Assembly (NCBI GenBank): GCA_946902875.1
Contig: OX336348.1
Coordinates: 12,487,741 to 12,551,740, forward strand
Direction of reading: 5' to 3'
Source: Nematopogon swammerdamellus
Lineage: Eukaryota; Arthropoda; Insecta; Lepidoptera; Adelidae
DNA: 64,000 bases
Positions 31,401 to 40,800 of the stretch are shown in pieces. A program made the translations under genes and the position numbers. The stretch's first letter is position 1. Every line of letters starts with the position of its first letter. The notes beneath the pieces are model-generated. The model did not search any database. It was not told the origin of the DNA and worked only from the letters and a program-made list of their open reading frames with translations.

Positions 31401-33138
31401 AGTTTACTCACAAATCTTAAAAATAAAAAAAAGGGAAAACTACCTTTATCGAAAATTTGCTCTGTTTAGTTCTCACAATGGTTTGAAAGGAAAAACCATG
31501 TACATCCACAAGAAATATTATTAAACTATATATATATTAAACTATTAATACTGATTCAAATTGCTACAATTTGATATCAGAACCAGCTCTGTAGGTTCAA
31601 TACTTACCGAGATACAGCTCTCCAAAGATTGACAATTTTTTCCATAAAAGTGAAATTTTAAGATTTCGTCAATTTTCGACCCCGATATCGGGGAAAATAC
31701 TCATTTACGGGTAAAATTATAAGAAAAGATGTTGTAGCAAATGTAATTAGCTTTAATTAGATTAATTAATTCAATTAAAAAGAAATTAAAATTTCACTTT
31801 TTTGGAAAATACTGTCAATTTTTGGAGAGCTGTATCTCGGTAAGTATTGAACCTACAGAGTTGGTTCTAATCTCAAATTGTAGCAAGTTTAGTCAACTTT
31901 AAAAACGTATAGAAAATATTTTATAAAAACGCATAGTTAAGGACTTATATTGAAAATACCAAAAAAAAGTGCGAAAATTTCGCGGTATTTCGAGTGCTGC
32001 AAAGTTAGCACAGGTCTTTCGAAGCTGCAAACTTGAACACTACTGGTAGTGGTCCTAACAACATATAGAAAAATCAGAACTAGCCGTTAGTTTGCGATTT
32101 TAGCGATTTTTAGTGTCAGATATGACTGGCCTAATAATCACCTCGGACAGCGCGTGTGACTTGACAGACAGACAGACTGACGGACGGACGGACGGACAAA
32201 CACCTGTCCGATTTTATCGCTGGCTATGGAACCCTAAAAACTGAAACTTGTAAAGTCTTACTTAAGGTGTTTTAGGTAGGTACGCCGCCTTAACAACGTA
32301 CAACGGACCGTTTTGAGGTCTCAGTGCGGATAATGGCCCACCCGCCTTCCCAAGGGGCTGGGCAGCAAACAAACAAACAAACAAACAAACATAGTAAACA
32401 ACTAATAATTTTATTATCAAATTCAATAAATACTCACACCTACTACCTTCACACAACACAGCATTATTCAACACTCCATTCATCTTATTAACACATCACC
32501 TATCTTTTCTTTCTTTACTACGTACCCTTCACTTACATTGTCGTCACTTTTGGTTTTTAGTAAGGTACCTACAAGGTTAGGCTTAAAATCAGCGCCACTG
32601 AAATGCCAGTGCCACATGCTGCGCCTACACCTTTTCTTCAATTCACATATTGTTTGTATATTGTATATTTATAAATGTTTGTAATCTAAGTGAATTGAAA
32701 AATAAATAACTTTTGAATTTGAATTTGAACAGGCCGCCTTAAGCGCGCCTTAATATGGTCTACTCACCTCTTAAACACTTCCATTTGGTTAAATTTAGGT
32801 TATTTATGTTTAATTTTCCAGTAAATCTCAATGAATCCAACCGGCCCCACTCGGACGATAGCGACAGTGATTCAGTCGCCCTAGCCACAGCCTTCGAACT
32901 GCATAAAACCAAGAAAATCAACGGGCAAAGTCGCTCAAAAGACAATATAATCCTCTCCGAATTCAGAGCCCGTCTGTCAGAAGAACTACACCAGCAAGAG
33001 TTGAGACATAGAGATGAAATACACGCATTGAGGAAGACGCAGATGGAAGAACTTTACAAGTTGAAACTGGAGCACGCACGGCTCGAGACGGTGATTGCTC
33101 ATAAAAATGGCCGCCGTTCGGATAAAGAAGTGGCCTAG
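19408..33138 (+). CDS. Four-exon gene, 161-aa coiled-coil protein
   Basis: Joining coding exons 19408-19436, 26333-26420, 26540-26591 and 32822-33138 gives 486 bases = 161 codons plus stop with every splice phase consistent (phase 2, 0, 1). All introns begin GT and end AG. The product starts [20 protein letters not shown], has a basic patch HSHTKRRRK (about residues 31-39, possible nuclear signal), two acidic/serine segments ([20 protein letters not shown]), and a charged heptad-rich helix from about 100 to 148 ([19 protein letters not shown]...), likely a coiled coil. No signal peptide or membrane segment. I do not recognise the family. Introns 1 (6.9 kb) and 3 (6.2 kb) are packed with transposons; intron 2 is 119 bp. 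Confidence 0.65.
19540..19660 (+). repeat. Repeat block inverted at 23670-23765
   Basis: TTAGATTAGCGGGGGTTAGA and GCTTATTGTGTAGGCCGAG recur in inverted orientation near 23690-23745. The two blocks bracket the 130-bp arrays and THAP fragments, so they may be arms of a larger, older foldback structure spanning 19.5-23.8 kb. Confidence 0.5.
19870..20040. repeat. Dispersed 'leader' repeat before THAP copy 1
   Basis: Block GGCTGTATCTCTTGAACC...TTCGACTCGCACTTGGCCGG is a diverged member of the family also present at 21290-21480, 55000-55100 and 58195-58340 (GGGCTGTAT, TTGAACCGTAATAGG, GACTCGCAC). Non-coding. Confidence 0.5.
20044..20101 (+). pseudogene. THAP-domain N-terminal fragment, copy 1
   Basis: Reads [19 protein letters not shown]: a THAP zinc-finger start (C-x4-C) with its initiator Met lost. 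The fragment ends at GAGAAACT, the same point as copies at 22993-23052 and 44201-44260. Here it is followed by a SINE-like segment and then a 130-bp array. Confidence 0.55.
20105..20225 (+). mobile_element. Composite SINE, C-head type without tRNA/5S insert
   Basis: ACCGTGTGGGGCCGGTGC...AATAGCCCCACTGCATCTCT, then GTCGTAAAAGGCGACTAAGG and directly ACTAGGTGATAGGGTTTAAC. Compared with 46427-46890 and 62311-62748 it lacks the tRNA/5S-like block between head and tail. Confidence 0.55.
20226..20998 (+). repeat. 130-bp minisatellite array 1 (6 copies)
   Basis: Monomers starting near GTTTGGGCTCATTTGG recur every 130 bp at 20236, 20366, 20496, 20626, 20756, 20886. Each holds ACACTTGG-GACGAGGG, TGATGATGGAGACAGG and the palindrome GTTACTAGTAAC (or GTTACTAATAAC). 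Monomers alternate in two types, giving a 260-bp higher-order unit. 130 is not a multiple of 3, so the ORF-like frames here are not genes. Confidence 0.9.
21290..21480 (-). repeat. Dispersed TCCG-rich repeat, copy 2
   Basis: GTTCCGTACC, GGACCCTATTACTAAGCC, a (GTCC)n run at 21329-21346, CGGGCTGTAT and an end GACTCGCACTTTTCGG. Same family at 54960-55100 and 58195-58340. Non-coding, degenerate. Confidence 0.55.
21519..21625 (-). CDS. THAP-domain first exon (partial gene or transposon)
   Basis: ATG at 21625-21623 on the minus strand opens a frame with [20 protein letters not shown] followed by HLPADEE, a THAP-type zinc finger start (C-x4-C then FFHLP). A donor GTGAGT follows immediately (21518-21513). 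The remaining Cys/His of the domain would lie in another exon, not found. Could be the first exon of a THAP transposase (P/Kolobok-like) or a captured host exon. Distinct in sequence from the [14 protein letters not shown] fragments nearby. Confidence 0.5.
21810..22612 (+). repeat. 130-bp minisatellite array 2, plus part
   Basis: About six monomers (starting 21837, 21967, 22097, 22227, 22357, 22487) of the same 130-bp family, here mostly of a sub-type with GGAATCAGGAGGTGGGTGG. The array is cut by an orientation switch at about 22612-22620. Confidence 0.85.
22613..22850 (-). repeat. 130-bp array 2, inverted part
   Basis: Two monomers in minus orientation (AACTCGAGGGGGTTACTAGT...). They run directly into the inverted copy of the Helentron-like leader (22850-22990) and the minus-strand THAP fragment, so this belongs to a separate inverted copy abutting array 2. 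Confidence 0.8.
22851..22992 (-). mobile_element. Helentron-like leader, inverted copy
   Basis: On the minus strand: TTTTTAAACGGTTTTATTTA, then CGACAACTTT, GAACCGATTCTTATGAAACT, TTGCACACACATTG and straight into the 130-bp repeat. Same arrangement at 27731-27900 and 45388-45540. Confidence 0.6.
22993..23052 (-). pseudogene. THAP-domain N-terminal fragment, copy 2
   Basis: Minus strand reads [20 protein letters not shown] (start ATG changed to ACG), ending GAGAAACTA where the Helentron-like leader begins. Upstream flank (AATTTGTGTTTAAAACAAAT) also matches copy 3 at 44150-44170. Confidence 0.6.
23297..23695. mobile_element. Foldback repeat
   Basis: TATAGTGAAAGAATTGTTTG...ATGCGTAGTTTCGGAGAAAA (23306-23355) returns inverted at 23625-23680. 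The centre is A/T-rich. Non-coding. Confidence 0.6.
23800..24246 (+). promoter_or_regulatory. GC-rich CpG-dense promoter-like region
   Basis: About 450 bp much richer in G+C and CpG than the AT-rich surroundings, inside intron 1 of the 161-aa gene. It contains an arthropod initiator-like TCAGTT (24191) and a downstream ATG with donor-like GTAAGC (24246), but that donor arises at the junction with a SINE tail and its phase does not fit exon 2. Could be an alternative promoter with a non-coding first exon, or that of an unseen gene. Confidence 0.35.
24247..24355 (+). mobile_element. SINE family A, 3' part
   Basis: AAGCACTGACATGGCACCTA through CATGTCAGTTTCCATAAG matches the 3' end of the full copies at 25783, 46515 and 62395. 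Confidence 0.6.
24356..25440. other. No gene seen; intronic
   Basis: Mixed sequence in intron 1. A short plus-strand LINE reverse-transcriptase scrap ([17 protein letters not shown]) lies at 24886-24960. Otherwise no repeat or exon identified by eye. Confidence 0.35.
25452..25545. repeat. Palindromic dispersed repeat, copy 1
   Basis: GTCGTCTCTGTCGCAC...GCGACGGGGACGAA forms a hairpin, followed by TTGTCTCTTTCTAAAGCTC. A second copy (CGTCCCTGTCGCG...GCGACAGGGACGAC, TTGTCTCTTTTTAAAGCTC) is at 62850-62942. Confidence 0.55.
25553..25715 (+). mobile_element. Candidate solo LTR
   Basis: A 163-bp block starting TGTCACGACC and ending CTCGTAACA, flanked on both sides by ATAT (25549-25552 and 25716-25719). 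It contains TATAAAAAG near its start. TG...CA ends plus a 4-bp duplication fit a gypsy-type solo LTR. No internal region or primer site is present, so the call is tentative. Confidence 0.4.
25783..26172 (+). mobile_element. SINE family A (tRNA/5S composite), copy 1
   Basis: GTCAGCCTCGATAGATCAGT (tRNA-like head), then GTTAAGCAACGCTGGGTGCG and TTGGATGGGTGACCGC (25833-25874), closely similar to the internal promoter part of 5S rRNA. The body ends with CATGTCAGTTTCC and a 13-A run. About 390 bp, non-coding. Most complete copy without the extra C head. Confidence 0.8.
26333..26420 (+). CDS. Coding exon 2 of the 161-aa gene
   Basis: Acceptor TTGCTCTTTCAAG before 26333, donor GTAAGA at 26421. Encodes [18 protein letters not shown] and the basic HTKRRRK end. 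Compositionally unlike the AT-rich flanks. Confidence 0.65.
26540..26591 (+). CDS. Coding exon 3 of the 161-aa gene
   Basis: Acceptor TTCTTAATTCTCAG, donor GTGAGT at 26592. Encodes [17 protein letters not shown] and one base of the next codon (phase 1), matching exon 4. Confidence 0.65.
27054..27170 (+). pseudogene. CR1/Jockey-like LINE C-terminal scrap
   Basis: Encodes [20 protein letters not shown] and FKRRINR, the typical last block of these reverse transcriptases. 5' truncated. Confidence 0.65.
27171..27503 (-). pseudogene. RTE-type LINE C-terminal tail, copy 1
   Basis: Minus strand encodes [27 protein letters not shown]..., [15 protein letters not shown] and [11 protein letters not shown], the C-terminal domain of RTE-clade LINEs (compare 39655-39960). 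The 3' end is a (GACT)n tail, read on plus as AGTCAGTCAGTC at 27168-27179. 5' truncated. Confidence 0.8.
27731..27894 (+). mobile_element. Helentron-like leader
   Basis: TTTTTAAACGGTTTTATTTA, CGACAACTTTTTGAACTACT, CCGATTTTTATGAAACTTTG leading straight into the 130-bp array. The same leader precedes arrays at 45540 and (inverted) 22850. Identification as a Helitron-type end is inferred from the helicase fragment at the other side of this array. Confidence 0.5.
27895..29728 (+). repeat. 130-bp minisatellite array 3 (about 14 copies)
   Basis: The longest array: monomers at ~130-bp spacing from 27895 to 29728, nearly all with GTTACTAGTAACCCCCTCGAG. Short indels (a 3-bp deletion near 28444; a 32-bp expansion GAAGTGACGTATACGTAACG... 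near 28158-28188) make some spacings 127-162. It ends directly in helicase coding sequence. Confidence 0.9.
29729..30107 (+). pseudogene. Helitron PIF1-type helicase, C-terminal end
   Basis: Frame with [20 protein letters not shown] (helicase motif near 29860-29925) and [16 protein letters not shown] (motif VI near 29965-30012), the hallmark end of PIF1/RecD-like helicases of Helitrons. An in-frame TAA at 30032-30034 interrupts it; the same frame then continues [20 protein letters not shown] to a natural stop at 30105-30107. The 5' part is replaced by the 130-bp array. Confidence 0.8.
30184..30652. repeat. Near-perfect palindrome with 222-bp arms
   Basis: 30184-30405 is repeated inverted at 30431-30652 with a 25-bp spacer (TATAATATGCGTAATAAATA...). 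I find no mismatch apart from the length of an A-run near the outer ends. Such identity implies recent origin. It starts about 75 bases after the Helitron helicase ends. Confidence 0.85.
30657..32063. mobile_element. TA-flanked foldback with tandem core
   Basis: Termini TGTTGTTAGGACCACTACC and GGTAGTGGTCCTAACAACA with TA on both outer sides. Inverted arms of about 290 bp (30657-30950; 31780-32063). The core has about 2.5 copies of a ~350-bp unit (TTGCTACAATTTGA..., CGACCCCGATATCGGGG, CATTTACGGGTAAAAT) starting near 30839, 31210 and 31561. Non-coding. Confidence 0.65.
32360..32392. repeat. (AAAC)n microsatellite
   Basis: AACAAACAAACAAACAAACA run in intron 3 of the 161-aa gene. Confidence 0.8.
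32560..32730 (+). repeat. LINE/SINE 3' end
   Basis: Ends ...AATTGAAAAATAAATAACTT then TTGAATTTGAATTTGAA, a short-motif tail like those of RTE-type elements. No coding part left. Confidence 0.4.
32822..33138 (+). CDS. Coding exon 4 (last) of the 161-aa gene
   Basis: Acceptor TTTAATTTTCCAG; reads on from exon 3 as [18 protein letters not shown] and ends RRSDKEVA, stop TAG 33136-33138. Encodes the predicted coiled coil. No clear polyadenylation signal before the SINE/LINE material that starts near 33200. Confidence 0.7.
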
Positions 33139-33194
33139 TAACAGAAGCTGACGAGCGTGAAACACTGAGGAGGATGTGTCTGGAACCGGGCAAG

Positions 33195-33425
33195 TACGTA
33201 TTATCCGTCCAGTTCAGTGTAGTGCGGCACCCAGTTCACCAAGGTTCCATTCCCATTCTATCATCGTTCCACGCGCAACAGGTTGGGAATGCATCCACGC
33301 ACTGTCGATATCGCCCACGTAAGGACAAATTGATCCTGCACCTGGACTTTCTCAATCATGAGAGTATAAGTACTTTCATAGGGAGACCAAACAATTGCAT
33401 TCGACTACAATTTACTGCGTACAAA
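33195..33425. other. SINE scrap and LINE flank, no gene
   Basis: GTCCAGTTCAGTGTAG and CACCCAGTTCACC near 33207-33240 match the 3' half of SINE A. The rest leads into the minus-strand LINE fragment. Confidence 0.4.
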
Positions 33426-33659
33426 TTAATTATAAAGAAGTTTTATTACTTCTATTGTACGAAAGTCGGCCGATTGTCTGAGGACAAATCCAAGGTTCCT
33501 AAAAGAAGCCTTGCAAAGTTTATTCATGTGAGAATGGAAGTTTAATTTGGGATCCATAGTCACACCGAGGTCTTTGACTGATGTAACAGTTGTTAATTTG
33601 GCACCGGACAGCGTGTAGTCGTATACAAGAGGGGCTAACGACTTGGTGTATGTCTTCAC
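33426..33659 (-). pseudogene. Jockey/CR1-like LINE RT fragment
   Basis: Minus strand encodes YTLSGAKLTTVTSVKDLGVT and MDPKLNFHSHM, FRNLGFVLRQSADF: the segment after the RT active site in such LINEs. Truncated at both ends. Confidence 0.7.
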
Positions 33660-34404
33660 TGCACATTTGGCCTCATTGAATTATGTCATGCTTCCCATAA
33701 AAAAAATAATAAAAGGGGTTTTTTAGGCCGACATCATCGGTGTAGTTGGTGATGTAGTGGAGAAAATAACAATAGATTTGATTTTATGCCACTTGTGACT
33801 CGGGCAGATTTATTGCCTGCAGTTACCTGCAGTGTTACATGGAATGCTGATGATTTTTTGTTTTTTATTTCATATCAGAAAAACTCATTTGTACGCACGT
33901 TCCGGAATAAGTGGAGATACATTATCCCTGCCTACCCCATCGCGAAACGGATGTGACGTTATCTATGTGTAAACTTCACTATCGAAACATTTTTACCGAT
34001 GAAAAAAGAAACTAAAAAGTGAAAAATAAAATAAAACTTTTTAATAAAAATTTGTCTTAATAAAAAATAAAAGAATTAAATATACACATCGACTTGAGAA
34101 CCTCCTCCTTTTTGCTTTCGTCGGTTAGAAATGGCTCCCTTTGAGGAAAATTTTATTATTTTAGGGCGGGGGCTTATTTATCTATTTTATCTCATTTATT
34201 TTTTTCCTCAAAGTTGCCTCCGAACCATTATACTGAAGGTTGCAGTGACATGCAATCAATCATATAGGCTGATAATTAGATTGTTTCACGATTGCATAAA
34301 TGTTTTCCAACCTGTTTTGTTACGAAACACCGAAACTATCATATATTTGACCTAATTTTCGAGTAATCAATAAAAATTACCCAATATTTATCATTATCTG
34401 TACG

Positions 34405-34411
34405 TATAAAA
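34405..34411 (+). promoter_or_regulatory. TATA box of the allergen-like gene
   Basis: TATAAAA 86-92 bases before the ATG at 34497, in unique AT-rich sequence. A transcription start about 30 bases downstream would leave a ~60-base leader. Confidence 0.45.
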
Positions 34412-34496
34412 TGAGCGACACATTAAAATGTGGTTATTTATATTTCTGTATCGAAAATAATAAATTCCTAGTTAGGCAGGAAAATAATTGTTTATA

Positions 34497-34889
34497 ATGA
34501 TTAAATTTGTTGTATTTCTCGCTGTTCTCATCGGTCTAACGTCTAGCGCTGTGATCAATGTCGGTAGTGAAGATGTTAAAATACAAAATAAACTACAAAT
34601 TGTGGAAGCAAATGTTGAATATGATTCAGAAGAAGAGATAACAGAGATTTTTTTACAAAATCGTTTAGGCCACGAGAAGAATTTTGCAAGGTTGCCACTC
34701 ACCAGACCACAAAAAGATATAGGCAATGACGTAGAAGATTTTCTAAAACTGATCGACTTCGAAGCGATCGTGGCGACTGTTTTCGGATACTTGGAAGACC
34801 CTGAAGTGATCAATTTGATTGCTTTCATTTTCGGTGCGGAATTTAAAGAGCTGGTACTGGAGTTTGAGGCGATGCCGGAATTTAAAGAG
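34497..34889 (+). CDS. Exon 1 of the allergen-like gene
   Basis: ATG at 34497 chosen because it starts the hydrophobic signal directly; 131 codons to ...EFKE. Donor GTGAGT at 34890; unspliced reading would add VSLV and stop. Confidence 0.85.
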
Positions 34890-37800
34890 GTGAGTTTGGT
34901 TTAAAACGTATTTCACGATTACTCGCGCGAAATCAGAATCCTCGAGAACCCATCTGTCTCAAACTAACATTAAAATGGCTGTTTCACGATAACGACACAG
35001 TCCTATCTTGCTCTCCACGGAAGTGGAAATCTATTAATCCGGTGGTCGATGTTGCGCTGTAATTTACAAGAGTACTTGCAGCACAACACCGATTACTCTA
35101 TTATTATTATGTTGTTTAATTTATTGATATAATGTCATAATATATTGACTATAATATAATGTTTCTGTGTTTTTATGAAATTGTAAATTTTTATTTTGTT
35201 TCCTTTTTTCGGTCTTTTTTATAATGCAAACATATTTATTTTTACTAATTATAAAAATGTGTTCTCGTCCATTCTTACACTCCGTTCATCCTAGCAACTA
35301 ATGCCGAGCGGTTTCTCTTTCTCTGTACTTCTCACTCTAGCAAAGGGTGATTGAAGTGATTGTGAACTGAGGTTATGAATATAGTTTAATTTGAAAAAAT
35401 TATTTAATTATTGTTTATTTATTTGATGAATGAAAATTTTGCAATAAACCTGTTTATTTTTATTTTTTGCTTGGGATCAAGTTAAATATTTATATTTTCA
35501 CTGTAAATTATTTAATATTAAAATTATTTAATATTAAAATTTTGTGCCTAATCTACTTACTTCAGCTGTTCGTTCTATTGTAGGTGGATAAGTTAACCCA
35601 CCAACACAAATAATATACAAAACTTCAAAATAACACGTGAAAAATATGCAGAAATTATTATGACGCGTAGGAAAGGCTACTGATTAATGCGTCGACTGAC
35701 CGGCCGACTGCACTGCACCTGGCTACCTGAAACCTTCTCAGAATAAAAACGCACAACTAACTCATATAGGTATCTGTATCATATAGGGAATAAAATCTAT
35801 ATAAAATTTTTTGAACCTTGGGCTTTTTTTTATGTAAAATATTTTTTTATGTATTTAAATAAAAAAATAGGTGGTTGATTTTTATAGCCTAATCGATTTA
35901 GTTTCATAACAATAACAAAAAAGTCTCCATTACCATTATGATGTAACACGTGTAAGTTGGTAAAAAAAATCAAATTCTTTCTATTCCATACTAATAAAAC
36001 TAAAATTGTGGTTTTTCACACTTTCTGAAAGAAAGAGATCTATGTGTTGGAAGATTTTTTTGTTCCTGGCTTGAAACTGAAACGAAAGAATTTTTTTTTT
36101 TAAATTTACATTAAAACATAAAAAAAAATCTTTGTTCTTCAAAAGTGATCTATTTCCGATACAGAACCCCCCCTTAACGTACTCTGAACTAATTTTGAAA
36201 GACCTTATACACGGTGTTGTAGTTGCCCCCGTAATATTTTTAACTGACATAAGGGGGTTATTCTATATGTGAAACTAAACAACTTCAGTGAAGAAAAAAA
36301 ATTTTTGAAACATAAAAATAATAATTTTTCCCTACAAATTTTAATTAGGTACCTATTTTAAAAATGTATGGAGAAAAAAAATTTGTTTTCTCCAAATAAA
36401 AAAAGTTGTAGAACAAAAGTTGTTCTATTTCACGTACAGAATCACCCCCTTTCGGGTTTTACGGTTGGGGTTGCAACACCGTGTATATTTATTATGCCCT
36501 TTAAAAAATTTATATTAATTTTACATATATTATACAAAAGTAATAAAAATACACAAAATTAATACAATAATATAATATAATATTTATAAATTATTATTAG
36601 TATCTATGTTTTAATGAATGAAATCGCACAGAATTTTCATAATATTTAAATTGTTTTTTCTTGTCTTTGCACTTTTGTCACGCCAATGCGGGCGGAACAA
36701 GGCGTCACAGGCGAGAGTCTAGTGTCTTGCTCGAGCATAGACAGAAATTGATACATACATAGATATAATATCTTTAGTGCTCAATATTAATATATTTTTA
36801 TTATTTATCATGCTACTTATATATTTTGTTGGGTTTGGAACCACTGCTTTCCGCCGACGTACTTGATGTCGTCGTCCCACCTGGCGGGTGGTCTTCCCGC
36901 ACTCCTGTGTTCCTGTCCACGGTCTCGCCGCAAGGTCACTCCAACCGTCCTAGTAAGGCGGCATAATTTTATTGACAGTTTTTCCTCGCATGTGGTAATT
37001 AAACTATTGATCATTTGAACATATTCGAAAATGGTTTATTAGTTTCTTTACTATTTGAAACTTGTTTTGGTCGAAACTCAATCTGATGTCAGTTTCTCTG
37101 ATTCAAGAGCACGACCTACATCGTGTTCAAGAGGGACCAAAAAATCTTGACGGGTGGTCAAACTGCCATTCCGTTATTTTTCAGTGCCCATTATGCACTC
37201 TTGCGAAACGTTTATTGTATAATACACCAGTCAGTAGAGGTTTACGGCTGAGAGGTATGTTACAAAAGGTGGTGTAGTAGATTTTATTTCTTTATCTTGT
37301 ATATATCGGTGCAACTGAGTAAATATCAAAAATGGTAACACGAGATAATATGTCGGGACAACTTTTGGCGGCCAACAAACCTCGAAATTTTGGGACTTTT
37401 TTTGGTTTTTTACTCATAACTTCTATACGGTGCAACCTAGCGCCAAAGTTACTATGAAACAAATTAAGAGCATTAAATTTTGCGTCGAATAAGTATCACA
37501 ACTTAATAATTAACTTAATGCATATAGTAGAAAACTCCGGTCAAAGAACGCCGTTTTTGGCCAACTTTGTAAAAAACTGGAATATAGTGGTTTCTAAGCG
37601 GCTGCAGCTTGGAAACAGGTTCTCTTAGAGAAAAACTCATGAAATTAAAGTTGTAGAGAATCTAATTCCGCGTTTACTGGTACCACATTTGTCGAATTTG
37701 GTCAAATACACTCCTCGCAATTGGCAATATCCACAGTGGCGGCGAGACGAGGTGGGGAGGCGGCGCGGCGACGAGCGACTGTGCTCGCGTAATACGTGCG

Positions 37801-40800
37801 TGCGCTCGTTCGCTCGCTCTTTCCCGATGCGTTTAATATGGAAATGGCATTAGTGATACGCCAATTCGAAATTTCAACCGTAAGAGCAAGTGCAATCATA
37901 GAAATTCCTTTAGTTCATTTGTACGGCAGCCTGACAATGACGAATGTATTCAGCCGAAGCAGAGGTGTCGTTGGAGGGGCCAATGTAAACAGCTATTTGG
38001 CTCAGGAAATTGGCCTCAAAGGGGTGGCCAAGATGGTTGATTATGGCAACTTCAAGAATGTCACCCTCACAAGGAGAAGACAAGGTTACAACCTTAGCAT
38101 CTGCTGTGAACTGCATTTCAGCGGGAGACCTCAAAGTACCTGTTATTGATCCGCTGACATTATTTCAACGGCTGTGCCTTTCAAAACAATCAGATTATGA
38201 CTTGAAAAACTTTTTCACATACGAACTCGTACCCTACCCAATGTCACTCTTTGTAGAAGGAGCCATGAGGAAAGGAACCAAGTCGTCTTTGTATGCAGCA
38301 TTCACCCCGCTTCCCTCAAATGTTACAGAAGGTCGACAATGTTTTGCTGAAGTGGATGGAGGCTACCTGCTTCATAAAGTCATTAGGCCGCGCAATGCCT
38401 CCTTCGCAACCATTGCCAATAATTGGCAATTATTGCTACTCCTCTTTTTTGAAGAGACCCTATGGGCCCACGCTTGTTGCTATCGTGTTTGACGGATATC
38501 CTTCTCAGAGCGGTACCAAAAGAACAGAGCGATTGCGGAGGATGAGGATTCACCAGTCCCCAGAAGTGATATTTGATGAGAACACGGTGAACCAAGTCGC
38601 CCAGGAAACATTTTTGCACAATGAGGAAAGCAAAAGTCGTTTCATTCAACTCCTCAAAAGACACTTTGAGGAGTGTGACATTGAAGTAAATCAGGCACAG
38701 GGTGATGCTGACTTGCTCATTGTCAAGACCGCCATTTCAAAGACCAAGGAGCACGGCAATGTGGAAATAATTGGAGAGGATGTAGACCTCCTTGTGGTGA
38801 TGACAGGGCTTGGCCACCAATTCACCAACTTCGTCTTTCTGAAGCCTGGAAGAGGGGGTGCGGTAATACCTACTATTTCTCAACCTCATTCAAATTCGAC
38901 CAAGACCACATCCTTTTCATGCACAAATTCACTGGTTGTGACACCACATCTGCCATCTTTGGCCACGGGAAGATGAAGTTGTGCAGCATCATAACCAGTT
39001 CAGAAGACCTGAAGGCTATCTCCCGGCGCTACCTCAACCCTCTCGCCAGCCATGATGAGATCGCTGAGGCTGGTGTCCGGATTTTTTCGGCTCTCTACGC
39101 TGGCGACTCCACCGACCCAGCTCTGGAGGAACTGCGCTACTCAACGTTCACACGAGCAGAGGTCAAGGGGAAAGTGGACCTCGCAAGGCTGCCACCTACC
39201 TACGATGCCGCATACCGGTGTTTCCATCAAATGCAGTCATGGTTGGGAAACACCAAGAACCCGGAGGAGTGGGGATGGATACGCAGCACTGCTGGTCTAC
39301 TGCCACAACAAACAACCAGAGATGTGGCTCCCTTGTCTCTCCTAAAAACAATTTTGTGAGGCTGCAAGATGGGTTGCAGTGGAGCCTTCTCTTGCCGTAA
39401 GGCAGGTTTAAAATGCTCCTTTATCTGCAAGCACCGCTGTGGTCAGCATTGCGAGAACTCATCACCACGGGTTGTTGATGACGATGACGATATTGAGCAG
39501 CCGCCCGAGCTGCCCGAGGAAGACCAGGTTGAAAGCTTCCTACCACCACCGCAGCCACCAGTAGAAGAAACGGGGCAATTCAAGCGGCTCAGGAAACGAT
39601 GATTCATCTATGAATATTGCTACAATTTCCTCAAAAACTATGTCATCATCATCATCAGCCTGTATCGGTCCACTGCTGGACATAGGCCTCTCCCAAGGCA
39701 CGCCACCACACGCGGTCTTCTGCTCTTCTCATCCATCCACTCCCGGCTACCTTTTTTAGGTCATCTGTCCACCTAGCCGGGGGGCGTCCCACGCTACTTT
39801 TGCTTGTACGTGGCCTCCATTCGAGCACCCGTCTCCCCCATCGGTTGTCGGGTCTACGACAGATGTGCCCAGCCCACTGCCACTTCAGCTTGCTTATTTT
39901 CTTAGCAATGTCGACTACCTTAGTTCTTTGACGTATCACGTTACGGATTTTATCGGTCAAAGAAATGCCGACATTGCTCTTTCCATAGCTCGCTGAGCGA
40001 CTTTAAATTTGTGGACCAGGCCCATCGTCAGGGTCCACGTTTCCGCTCCGTACGTCATTACTGGCAGAACGCACTGATTGAAAACCTTCGTCTTCAATGA
40101 CTGTGAGATAGAGGATGAAAAGATGTGGCGGAGTTTCCCAAATGCCGCCCAGCCTAGCTGAATCCTTCTGTTGGCCTCCTTGTCAAAGTTGTGCTTCCCT
40201 AGTTGGATGGTTTGTCCAAGGTAGACATAATTCTGCACAACTTCGAGGGTCGCCTCTCCAACTGTTACGTGCCCCGGGACAACGTGTTCGTTGAACATGA
40301 CTTTCGTCTTGTCCAAATTCATCCCGAGGCTGACTCGGCGGGAGGCGACATTGAGGCCGTTCAGCATGTGATTCAGCTCCTCCAGCGATTCGCCTATCAC
40401 GACTATGTCATCTGCGAAACGTAGGTGTGAAATGTACTCGCCGTTAATATTAATGCCGTGCTTTTCCCAATCCAGCAGCTTGAATATATCTTCCAATGCA
40501 TTCGTAAACAGTTTCGGAGATATAACATCTCCCTGTCTGACTCCACGATGCAATTGGATAGGTTTCGTCTGCTGGTCCTGTATTTGTACGGTCATTGTCG
40601 CGGCACTATAGAGACATTTCAGCACCTCAATGTATCGCCAATCGGTTTGGCATCGCTGTAAGGATTCCATAACAGCCCAGGTTTCGATAGAGTCAAAGGC
40701 TTTCTCGTAGTTCACAAAAGCGAGACACAGTTGCCGATTATACTCTTCGGACTTCTGTATAATCTGCCGTAAGGTGTGGATGTGGTCTACGGTACTGTAA

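Larger units (their letters stand above)
27685..32131. mobile_element. Element with ~55-bp inverted ends around Helentron material
   Basis: GGCCAGTCATATCTAACATT...CTAACGGCTAGTTCTGA at 27685-27732 is found inverted at 32069-32131 (the right copy has a ~9-bp duplication, GCGATTTTAGCGATTTT). Everything between (leader, 130-bp array, helicase end, palindrome, TA element) therefore lies inside or between two inverted copies of one sequence. Confidence 0.55.
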
